Of a stretch of DNA of 64,000 bases, positions 49,517 to 58,800 are shown in pieces (the stretch's first letter is position 1; every line of letters starts with the position of its first letter). Under the pieces are notes generated by a model. It saw only the letters and a program-made list of their open reading frames with translations. It did no database searches and had not been told where the DNA came from. The stretch is from assembly GCA_954871525.1 (NCBI GenBank), contig OX940863.1:21650001-21714000 (forward strand). The letters are read 5' to 3'. The position numbers and the translations under genes were made by a program. Origin of the DNA: Parietaria judaica (lineage: Eukaryota; Streptophyta; Magnoliopsida; Rosales; Urticaceae).

Positions 49517-49711
49517 TAAATCTTTTTTTTTTTTGTGGCAGATGTTTCTAATATTTCTCAAATATATTTTATCATATTCCATAAAGAACAAGTGAATAAC
49601 ATTAGACAATTATTTTAGCAATTGTTGAGCGCGAAGTTATATTTTTTTTCTTTCATTTACCGCACTTAATATTTCCTATGATTTTATATAATTAATTTAA
49701 ATATTATTTTC

Positions 49712-49747
49712 AAGAACACCGTGCGAAGCACGGTGCCATTTCACTAG
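49712..49747 (+). other. Helitron 3' hairpin and CTAG terminus
   Basis: caccgtgc, loop gaa, gcacggtg, spacer ccatttca, CTAG, then T. This fits the Helitron rule of a GC-rich hairpin 8-12 bases before CTRR. Confidence 0.88.
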
Positions 49748-49849
49748 TTATTAGAAAAGGAATAAAATACAACTGTAGTAAAAATTAATAACGACATTGT
49801 CATAGTTATGTGCATTTTTTGAGATATATAAAAATTAAACTTTATTGGC

Positions 49850-50890
49850 AAAAGTCAAAGCCCACCGACGAAGTCGAAGAACAAAGGCCCAAGACCCAAT
49901 GCATTTGGCGAGGCGCGGAGCCAAAAAGACGAAAAAGACAAAAGCCCTTAATCGAAAAGGCACCTCGTAACGAGGTCTCCCGACGAGCCTCCTGACGAGG
50001 TCCCCCGACGAGCCTCATCGCCCTGATGAGCTACCTCGCCATCGATATTGACGAAGGAATAACTCACAATAATTGCACACGACGAGGAGATCCGAGCTTA
50101 CGAAAGTCATCGGGAAGTCCTCTAGATTCCCTCGGACTCAACATACAAGCTCGCGGACACCCGAAAGACGCTACAGACGAGCTACGAAGCAACCGACGAG
50201 CACCTCGCCACGACAAGGAGCCGCGGCAAGCTCCCCTTGACAAGGCTAGGCGCATTTTCCTTAGTCACCAAGGAGGAGGATTCTTCATTAATTCCCTTGA
50301 TTCAGTGATAAGTGATTACCTCATTTACCAAAAAATAGGATCATTCTCCTCCTCATTTCACACATTCTCTCACAGCTTTTTCCAAAGTTTCTCTCTCTTC
50401 TCTATCTCTCTAGAAATTCGCCCCCCTCCTGGTCCTCGCCTAGGTCGGCGCTAGAGCTGAAACTCGCGATTCACTGTTGCTAGTCGCGACTCGTCGCGAT
50501 TCACTGTTGCTAGTCGCGACCAGTCGCGATTCGGCGTCAAAAATCGCGACCAGTCGCGATTCGGCGCATCGTCGCGACTTTCTCTCTCTCCCCCTCTCTC
50601 TCTCTCTCTCCCTCTCACATAAATAACATCTCTCTCTCTCTCTCGACGAGTCGCGACCATCGCGACCTCCCCCCACCGCGACTCGTCGCGACTTCTACAG
50701 TGACGATTTTTGGCGATTAAGTCGCGACTCGTCGCGACACCGCGAGTTGCAGCTCGGCGCCTTCGCCGCCACTCAAGGCTCGACAGGATTGATCGAATAG
50801 AGCTGAGACTTGACCGGGATTGAGTTAGGCAGAAAAGTTGTTCGACATAGTCATATGCTTCACATGATATTCTCCAGGCGTCAGCCAAGA
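49850..50890. mobile_element. GC-richer LTR-retroelement-like fragment, interrupted by a hAT MITE
   Basis: cctcgtaacgaggtctcc- and cccgacgagcctc-type phrases recur. Later parts are leader-like (cacattctctcacagc, CT-rich). It is split at 50452-50753 by a hAT MITE. No gag/pol is found. The style matches the fragment at 53880-54490, so both may come from one retroelement family. Confidence 0.45.
50452..50753. mobile_element. Non-autonomous hAT element related to the 17.9-kb hAT
   Basis: The left end is tagagctgaaactcgcg; the right end read inward is gagctgcaactcgcgg. The flanking duplication tcggcgc (7 bp, probably 8 with one change) lies at 50445-50451 and 50754-50760. The interior is packed with gtcgcgac/tcgcgact motifs and a CT tract. 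It shares its terminal style and motif with the 4500-bp hAT and could have been moved by a transposase of that family. Confidence 0.8.
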
Positions 50891-50894
50891 CTAC

Positions 50895-51089
50895 CAGGGC
50901 CGGCCCTAAGTTTGTCGGGGCCCTAGGCAAAGACTCATTTTGGGGCCCTATCCAAACTACAAGATTAAATTTTAATAAAAAATCATAAAATATATTTGTA
51001 TAATAAATTATTTATTTAAATAAAATAATAAAAATATCGTATAAAATTATGAGAAAATATTAATGTATAAGTATAACTTAGGGCCGGCC
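50895..51089. mobile_element. Small hAT-like MITE with 15-bp inverted ends
   Basis: The left end is cagggccggccctaagtt. The right end is aacttagggccggcc, its inverse without the last three bases. It also shares ggggccctaggcaaa-style sequence with the 391-bp MITE at 41688. No target duplication remains. Confidence 0.6.
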
Positions 51090-51094
51090 AAAAT

Positions 51095-51900
51095 ATTATT
51101 TACAAAATAAATGACAGTGTAAAAATAGAAGAGTCCGTCCAAATTGAAATTAATAAAGTTAGAATACATAAAAATTTAACCGTCTGAATCATATATGGTC
51201 ATAAAAATTAAACCATGCTCTTATCCTACCGGTAAAGATTTTTTCACGTCCCCTCATCCAATAATTCTACTTAGTATAGGGTGCTATGTTTTAAGTGTAG
51301 ATGGTTCTCACTTTTCAAGTCTAAGGTGTGAATATTCAAACGGGATGTCGGATAAAAATATATATTATATATAATATGAAATCATATTATCTTTATAAAT
51401 TATAAAGTACTTTGTACGAATTGCAAATATAAAAAAAAAATGGTTTATTTATAAGTATACAATTGCCCTCACAATTGACCTAATTTGATCTAACCTCACT
51501 GTATTGTTTAAAAATAAAACCCTTTGATGGATCCTCGCTTTTATGTTAGTTAAGAAGTTGAAGTGTGGCTTGATAATAATTTCATGCAAAATTGGTAGTG
51601 ATGCATAAAAGAGTAGGGTTCAAAAGACTTAGTAGCATGGATCTTAAGAGACTAAAAACTACTCATTAATCATTAACCAACCTTACAAACAAAAAAGCGA
51701 AAGAATAGTCAATAATCAAATTAATTTGAACATGTTATATATGAAAATGAGAAAAAAGAAACCCTTAATATAGAATTAAACCTCTTCAACATAGAAACAT
51801 GTTTGAAGAGTTTCATGGTGATTCGAAAGTCCAAACTTACCGTTTTAGCGGATTTTTTCTGCAAAGAACATAAAAAAGAATTATATATATATATATATAT
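51095..51900. other. AT-rich DNA, no gene recognised
   Basis: Contains a (TA)n run near 51882-51900. Nothing else is supported. Confidence 0.45.
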
Positions 51901-51909
51901 AAATCTATA

Positions 51910-51960
51910 TCTATATATTATATAAGGAGGAACTTTCAAGTGATGTGACATGATAGAATT
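51910..51960 (+). other. Probable Helitron 5' end
   Basis: tctatatattatataagg followed by aggaactttcaagtgatgtg. The start TC, the AT-rich lead and the gatgtg-aca phrase recur at 62917. The matching 3' end was not identified. Confidence 0.55.
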
Positions 51961-52180
51961 TAAGTATTGAGAATTCTATTTTTCGAAGAATTCTAAACAT
52001 TCATTTTTTTCATGATTTTTCTTTGTTTGTTTCATATAAAACTACAGAGATGCTCGTTGGATTAGATTTTATAACCGACAAAAAGCACGGTGTAAGGTAA
52101 CAATAAAACAAAATCTGATATGAGAAAAATAGACAAACAGAATGGTAATATGAAAAAATGGCTAACAATTTAAATTCTAC

Positions 52181-52351
52181 CTTTCCCCCTGGAAATTCAT
52201 GATTCCATTTGTATGTGTACCACCTCCATTGGAAATGGTAACCATGCTCGCCAAGATAGTCGACGAACACTATGTACCACTTTCTCTCGTGAGCGTCTAA
52301 GTCTTAAACTCTAAGGTCTTCACTGGACATGTCTTTGGGAAAAAATAAGTT
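52181..52351 (-). pseudogene. Unrecognised exon fragment with a stop
   Basis: On the minus strand, acceptor atgcag and donor ggaaag|gtagaa bracket 57 codons: NLFFPKDMSSEDLRV, TAA, then DLDAHERKWYIVFVDYLGEHG and FQWRWYTYKWNHEFPGG. The composition looks like real protein, but the family is not recognised. The in-frame stop marks a relic, possibly cargo of the Helitron starting at 51910. Confidence 0.4.
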
Positions 52352-52399
52352 CTGCATGTGTATATAAATGAAAAATTGTATCACAAAATACATTTAATA

Positions 52400-53860
52400 A
52401 TGTATATGAGTATCATATTGAAAATTAACACAGCATTAAAACCACAACATGAAAACAATACATGAAATGTATAAAATAATTAGCAAGAACCACTAAGGAG
52501 AATTCAACAGTTGCACAATAATTCATATAAACAGAGAAAATTAAATAGATAGTGTGAAGAGAATTTCATAAAATAATTAGGCACCTAATATATTTTTAGC
52601 ATTCCAATATTGGTTTCTTATGTATTCATGGATCATAAACACCTCTTATTTTATTTTTATTTTATCCAAATAACAGACATGAATAAGTACATGTGTTAAA
52701 AGACGTAACAATCAATGACTAAATTGAATGAAATATCTAGGAAAAAATATCTGCGTAAATCAAATCAAACTCACGGGAAAAAATAGAATCTGATGAAAAA
52801 GCTGAAGTTAAATAATGCTTAAAAATAAAAATCTACAATGTAAATGTAACACTTACAAATCTAGAGTAAAACCATTAAATAAGAAAAACTAACCGACAAA
52901 ACGACGAACTTAAGCGTGATTGAGGAAATCCCCCTGCAGAAACAACAAAAGGGAAACCAAAAAATGCTTTTAATTGAATAATTCCCCCTGAAAAATCAAC
53001 AAAAGATATTGCCCATTAATAAAATCAAACTTATTTGTCAAAAATTGAAACGATGAGAACAAATCTACAATGTAAAACTTACAATTACCATACAACACCG
53101 GGAAATGAAATACTAATCGGGAAAGTGACGAAATTTAGCTTTGATTGAAGAAATCTTCGATAGAAGAAACTCATCGAATAGAAGAAATTCCAGTGAAAAT
53201 CACCAAAAGGTTAAAAATGGTCAGAAATAAAAGGGAAATCATGACGGCTAAAAGTGAAAACGCAAATCCAAGCAATAAGAAACCGAGCATGGACAAAAGG
53301 CAAACATATGGAGGAACACAGAGAGAAACACATCTGGGAGGGATGAGTTTCTCCGGCTTGGCTCGCTCGGGTGTTCGCTTGGAGGGCTTCGTGTTGGCTG
53401 GGTTGATCACTAGCGTCGCCGAAGATAGGCGACGTGTGAGGAGAGAGACCGGCTTCGCGTGAAAATAAAAATAAAAAATGGAAGGTGACAAATGGAGAAA
53501 AAAACCTCACGTGGAAGAGTTAAAAGGCAAAACAAAGTTGATGGAAATAATTTAAGACCCGTGGAAAGATGTGTAGTGAATGAGGATATGAAAGGCCTAA
53601 TTCTTCACTACTTGAGTGTTATCAATGGAGCAATAAACTCTGTTAAAAAAAAAAATGGAGCAATAATGGGATATGTATGATGGAGAATAATCCGTAAAGT
53701 AAACAGCCAAAAAGCATTTATCAAAATAAGATATTAATACTAAAATGAGACAAGGAGACATCTTCACGATTGAATGAATCATATTAAAAAAAGTTAAAAT
53801 CTGACAAAATAGGAAATCTTGATTCCTTAGTTTTGAGGTGATTTTGCCTTTATCTATATA
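52400..53860. other. AT-rich DNA with related blocks
   Basis: Similar phrases recur near 52900 and 53120 (gacgaa.tta..gtgattga.gaaat). A GC-richer piece at 53330-53460 (ggcttggctcgctcggg) looks like a leader or exon relic. No reliable gene model. Confidence 0.35.
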
Positions 53861-53879
53861 TATATATAGAGAGATTTTT

Positions 53880-54490
53880 TTTGAGCCCTCAAAATTTGGG
53901 GGCTAAGGCCCATGCCACGTGGGCCTTTCAAGAGGGCCGGGTCTGAAGACTACTCTCTTCGGTCAAGGCCCTCGCCACACGAGGTCGTCTACACCTGCCC
54001 CGTCTACTACGACACCCTTGCCGGTAATACCCTCGTCACTGGGAAGGTCACCCCGCACCGCCAACATCGGCATCTCCGACGAGGCAAACCACATCGTCAG
54101 TCATCCATTTATTACTAACCCTGAACTACGTAGGACCTGATTCTCAACGAGATACGTAGGCAGCCTCGCCCAACCATAAGCGACGGGGTTCGGGCCCGAT
54201 TTACCCTTTTTTGCAGGTCCTCCCTCGCCATACGAGCTCGCCAAGAAATGAAAATCACTAAGAATCATCAAGAACACCCCAGTGCTTCGCCAAGACAAGG
54301 AATTCGCCTAGACGAAGAGTTCGCCAAGGAGGGAAGTTCATCAAGGGTCGCCAAGAACAGCCCGGAGGCTCGCCAACGACGAAGGACTCGCCTCTAGCTT
54401 TGACGATCATGAGTCAACTCGCGTTGACTCGACATCCGATTATCCACGGGTTGACCGGGTCCAGCTCGGAGCTCGAACCGTGAACCTGGT
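53880..54490. mobile_element. LTR-retroelement fragment
   Basis: Contains gaactacgtaggacctga followed by ttctcaacgagatacgtagg cagcc, the conserved phrase of many plant LTRs (also seen inverted at 37460-37520). Many gacgagg/ctcgcc phrases are present. There is no coding region and no paired LTR in view. Confidence 0.55.
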
Positions 54491-54777
54491 TCTAATTTAA
54501 AACCATTTTTACGCATTAACTAACATAAATACTAAATTTATTTACTTTTTAAGTAACTTAATAAAACTTTCGCAGATGTTGGAAACTTGTCATTAATTTC
54601 TAAAACTTTACAATATTGTATTGTTCTTTAGATTCACACCAGTTTAAAATTGAATTTATCAATTAATTATTGTGTTATTAACCCTTGTAATAATAAATCA
54701 CAGTGGAGTTAATAAATAAATGTAAAAATAATTATTCGAAAATTCGAGAGGAAGCCGAAGAGGCGCGAGAAGAGAAG

Positions 54778-56413
54778 ATGGTGTCGGAGAGCAGCAGCAT
54801 CTCGGAGATCGTGCTGAACCTCCGCTCGGCGTTCCGCGCCGCCGACTTCGACCGCGCCGAGGAGGCTCTCCTCGCCAGAGAAGCCGCGCTCCGGCGCCAG
54901 ATCCCGCGCCTCGACGAGCAGGAGAGCCTCTCCGCCGCCGAGCGAGTCCGCGCCGAGAACGCCGAGCTCCTCGAGAGCCGCGACCTCCTGCGCGCCGAGA
55001 ACGCCGAGCTGCGCAGGGAGCTGGAGGAGGCGCGCGCGAGCCTGAGAGCCGCGGAGGAGGCGGCGTCCGAGGGAGGGAAGACGAGTTCGGACAATGAAGG
55101 TGAGTTTTGGGAACTATTTATGGCTCTGTTTGATTTTCCATGCTTTTGGTTGAGTGTTTTAGTATCGAAGAATGTGAAATTGTTGAGATTGAGTGTTTCG
55201 GAAGCTCAAAATGTGATTAGTTTTGATCGTCCTCACAACTAGTTCGCGAAATGAAGGTAGATTTTGGGAATTTAGGGTTCTTCGTTACCGGATATTTCCC
55301 GTTTTTTGGTTGAGTATTGTAGCAAAGACTAAAAGAATCTTGAGATATTTTGGTGTTTGATCGAGTGTTTGGGAAGCTCAAAATGTGAAGTTAGTTTTTA
55401 ATAGTCTATCAAATGAAATCGCGAAATAGAGGTAAATTCGGGAGATTAGGGTTCTTCGTTACCGGATATTTCCGTTTTTTGCTGAGTGTGGTAGCAAAAA
55501 CTATAAGATTCTTGATATGTTTAGAATGTATTGGTATTTGATTGAATGTGTTCATTTGGTTTAGTGTTTGGGAGATTCCGGTAACGTTGGAAAAATTTAG
55601 GGTTCTTGATTCGGGTTTTGGTTGAGTCTTAGCACAACCCACAAACTATAAACTTCTCGAGATGTTGTAGGTGTACGTTATTTTTATTTGATTGAATGTT
55701 TTGGTGGAAGCTCGAAATGTGAAACTTTTGTCATTCTCGGAATGTCACCTCCGAACGCTCCTAGTCCACCGGAGGAAAATGACTTCGCACACGAGGGTAA
55801 TTTCGGGAAATGTAGGTCTCTTTGTTGGCTTGGGGTTTCTGGTTTCGTTCGTTGTATTATTGTGTTTCGCATAAGAGTTTTAGTAGCACAAACTATTAAA
55901 CTAATGAGATGTTGAATTCTCATCGCTTGTGGAAATATAGGGTTCTTAAAGAAACGGTCCGTTAGTTTATTCGTTCATTGAAAGAAAGTATTTGTGGAAT
56001 AATCGCATTGGTGTTTCCCGTTGGCTTAGTTTTTAGATCCGGTTCTTATCGTTTGTTCCAAGTTGAAATAGATAAATTTTACTTTCTCTCTACAAATTTG
56101 GCCAATTTTAATGAAGCATTATCTTATTCCTCCTATAAAACCAGTCTTATCCGCAGAGGAACCCATATTACTTCTCGACAGCGACGACGAACCCGACTTG
56201 CCGAGCAAGGAATCCTCTCCTAAGCTCCTCAAAATAGAGCGATCTCCACCTCTGATTCCGAGCGCGAAGGAGAACGCCGCGACAAGCCGAGCAGAGCCAA
56301 ATTCACCGAGCAAGCTCACTGATGCGAGCAAGTCGTTCTGGGGCACAATCGGAAATATTGAAGTCAATTCAGCGAGTTCGTCGTCTTACAGCAATAGTGA
56401 CAGTTCCGCTTGA
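54778..56413 (+). CDS. Coiled-coil protein with a SUMO-interacting-motif-like segment, unknown function
   Basis: Two exons, 54778-55099 and 56145-56413, join in phase (G|TC, Val) to 196 residues. Exon 1 is very GC-rich against the AT-rich flanks and encodes MVSESSSISEIVLNLRSAF, then a Leu/Glu/Arg-rich coiled coil (residues about 25-100, ERVRAENAELLESRDLLRAE). Exon 2 encodes EEPILLLDSDDEPD, a hydrophobic core followed by acidic residues, the classic form of a SUMO-interacting motif, then a Ser/Pro/Lys-rich tail ending SDSSA. The family is not recognised. Other exons inside the 1.05-kb intron cannot be excluded; a stretch at 55735-55797 is open and ends at a gtaa donor, but its phase does not fit this model. 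Confidence 0.7.
55090..55620. repeat. Decayed tandem repeats in the coiled-coil gene intron
   Basis: Blocks of about 160-180 bp repeat. Markers are gaaggt(g/a)ga.tttggga, ttagggttcttcgttaccgg (55267 and 55446), tttttggttgagt and gaagctcaaaatgtga (55201 and 55372). The first block begins at the exon 1 donor, so the donor region itself was copied. Confidence 0.75.
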
Positions 56414-57010
56414 TCCGGGCTAGGTCAGCGGTTTGACCATAGCCGACGCTTTCCGAGTTAGCTTTTGACCTTAGGAATGATGCCAAATATTAGGATGTAT
56501 TTAGTTAGCTCTTGGTTATTTAAGTCTTGGTTTAAACATATTTTATTTAAGTCTTTTGGTTATTAATGTCGTTTTTTTGTCTTCTGAAAACGACACATGA
56601 TGATAAACGACAACCTTAAACAATTGGACCATCTTTTGATAACGACACTAAAATCACAATTGGAAATTGAGACTTATGCTGTATTAAATTCGTGATTATA
56701 TATTGGACAAGAATAAAATGCTAGATTTCCATCTAAAATTGTCAATTAAATAAATAGCTTATTAGCAAAATACTCAATTAGAGTCAAACTATTTTAAAAA
56801 ATACTCAAGGTTTAATTAAACCAAATCATACTCATTTTAAAGATTAATTTCCAAAAATACCCCTACACCCTCGAGCCTCTGCAACTTCTCGTCTCTGCAA
56901 TCGTGACTCTCTCTCTTTCGAATCCTCTCGCTCAGTCTCTGCAATCGCATCTCGTGCAATCGCGAGCTCCTACTCGTCTCTGCCCGAGCTCCTTCTCGTC
57001 TCTGCAATCG

Positions 57011-57042
<32 letters not shown>

Positions 57043-57825
57043 GAATCCTCTCGCTCAGTCTCTACAATCGTATCTCGTAAACCCTAATCGCCGTTGAATC
57101 CTCAATCGCCATTGGTCTCTCTCCTCTTTGGGGTCGCCCTAGCTCGACAAACTCATCGCCGCAATCTCAGAGGTAATCACAATCTTTCAATGTTGTTTTC
57201 GAATTTCTCTCTTAATTATTGTTGTATGTTTGTGACTGATCTTTCATTGCTTCGTTTTTTTAATATTATTGTTTTATGTGTAAGGCTGATCTTCTTCTTC
57301 AAAGTTCAAACCAATCACTATGCAAGAACAAGTTTGAGAGGAAAAATTCCAAAGCTTGAACATGAGACAAAAGGCTTACTTATGCAATTTTTTTAAAATA
57401 AAAAACCAGCGAGCAATTTTTGGCCAAATCACTAACAATTATCAAAAGATCTCAGTTTTTGTTAATTACAACAGTTGATCTTGATACAAACTAATAGTAT
57501 AAATTTAATAGCTCAATGTGATTTAATAGTTGCAATCTCATGCATTACTGATGCAGAGCATATGTTGGTACGTTTGTGTGTGTATATATATGATGAATAC
57601 CATTTGGAATCTCTTGGACCTGAATACCAGGCTGGTTTTTGAGAAAAAACCAGGCTGTTTGGTGGGCGAGAAACTGTAGAATTGAGGACTCTGACTAGGT
57701 CAGTGTGTGTTTGATGTGTCGAATCCAACGAAGTTTGAAGGAAGTTGGATTGTTTGGGTACATGGTGGATTAGTGTTTCTAGGGTTCAGATTATCTTGCT
57801 TATTATATTTCCTTTAAATTCTTGT
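56414..57825. other. Intergenic DNA with a leader-like CT-rich region
   Basis: 56870-57175 is CT-rich with gcaatcg/ctctgcaatcg phrases and ends tctcagag|gtaatcac, resembling a non-coding first exon. The rest has no supported gene. Confidence 0.4.
56885..57080. repeat. Direct repeat of about 70 bp and (CT)n
   Basis: ctcgtctctgcaatcgtgac, a CT run, then tcgaatcctctcgctcagtc occurs at about 56889 and 56996. The second copy carries a longer (CT)n run (57014-57041). Confidence 0.85.
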
Positions 57826-57829
57826 AGGT

Positions 57830-58532
57830 ATGAAATCGAAAAGACGTGGCGATTTAGCAAAGGCGACGTCCTCTAGCCCAAAATTGAAGTCGAAACACCC
57901 ATCAGAGAAAAAAGAGAAAATAAAGGTAACTCAAGTTACATTGTGTAACTCTTATTACACGTATAATTATAATTGCAATTACATAAGTGAAAGGTAACTG
58001 TAGTTACGTAATTGTAACTACAGATACATAAGTGTAATTGTACTTATGTAATTGGAGTTCCAATTATATAATTGTATTAATATATGTTTCTTATTTTTGG
58101 AATTACAATGTATTTGTACTTACAACTATGTTATTGCAGTTTCTTGTACCATGGGAAAGCCGAAGACATGGAATCAAGGTCAATACACATCAACGGTTCA
58201 AAGAATCCGAGGACGCCTTTACACGTGGTAGCTCCTCAATGGATGGAAAAAAATCAAGCCTACTAGCTGTTGAAGAACATAGCGAGGATGCATACGTTGA
58301 GAAATATGGCTATATATATTGTATGTTGATATTTCTCTTATATAAACTTTACTATCAAGCTTTCTTTGTAATCACTCTCAAGCAATCAAGGATCTTATTT
58401 CATATTTCGTTCATTTTACATTCAGATCAACGTTCATTTCGTTCATACAAGAAAATCCGTAGAGAATCTCCATTCTCGAAAAAACTTCGTGACAGTTTGA
58501 CCGTGATTATTCACGTCAACAATAATACTGAG
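57830..58532 (+). CDS. Unrecognised multi-exon model, probably partial
   Basis: Exon A (57830-57925) encodes MKSKRRGDLAKATSSSPKL and a Lys-rich end. Exon B starts at 58140 after ttattgcag and encodes FLVPWESRRHGIKVN, AFTRGSSSMDGKKSS and EDAYVEKYGYIY. Exon C (58426-58532) encodes DQRSFRSYKKIRRESPFSK and VIIHVNNNTE before a gt donor. Splice sites and phases are compatible, but the donor of exon B is unclear and no final exon was found. The protein is basic and has no recognised domain. It may be a real gene cut short, or transposon cargo. Confidence 0.35.
57930..58090. repeat. Short gtaatt/taattgtaact repeats in an intron
   Basis: Variants of gtaattgtaac, aattgcaattacataagtg and ttatgtaattg recur on both strands of the intron between exons A and B. 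Confidence 0.6.
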
Positions 58533-58664
58533 GTATTCACATTTTGTCTTTTTTAAGAGCTTTAAGGTGATATAGTGAAGTAGAAGATTTCACATTGTCT
58601 TTTTTATGAGATTTTTGAATTTTTTTTATAAAAAAATTCTTCGTAACACAACAAATAACTTCCT

Positions 58665-58800
58665 CTCTAATTAACTTCACCTTAATTAACTTACTCTCTA
58701 GTTGACTTCACCTTAACTAGTTTTTATTATTCTAATTAACTTCACATTAATTAACTTTCTCTCTAGTTGACTTCACCTTAACTAATTTTTATTATTTAAA
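58665..58800. repeat. 62-bp tandem repeat, two copies
   Basis: taattaacttcac(c/a)ttaattaact, ctctctagttgacttcacct and taacta(g/a)tttttattatt occur twice in succession. Confidence 0.88.

Larger units (their letters stand above)
42747..49747 (+). mobile_element. Candidate non-autonomous Helitron, about 7.0 kb
   Basis: The right end is a textbook Helitron 3' terminus: the hairpin caccgtgc-gaa-gcacggtg (8-bp stem, 3-base loop), then a short spacer and CTAG followed by a host T. The left end proposed is TC at 42747 (tctatatatatataaaag), preceded by A, consistent with insertion between A and T. No Rep/helicase gene is present inside. The body holds a SKP1 gene fragment and a MITE. The 3' end is strong; the choice of 5' end is weaker, as other TC(TA)n sites are possible. 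Confidence 0.6.

Noticed and set aside
50026..50930. Open frames of 140-160 codons near 50.0-50.9 kb
   Set aside because: They cross the border of a hAT MITE and read through gtcgcga repeats and CT tracts; no domain.
53145..53510. Overlapping frames at 53.1-53.5 kb on both strands
   Set aside because: Neither has a domain, a splice structure or a codon signal; probably a relic leader.
53858..53880. A third Helitron 5' end (tctatatatatatatagag)
   Set aside because: It lacks the following gatgtgg-ca phrase and adjoins retroelement DNA; a TA repeat explains it.
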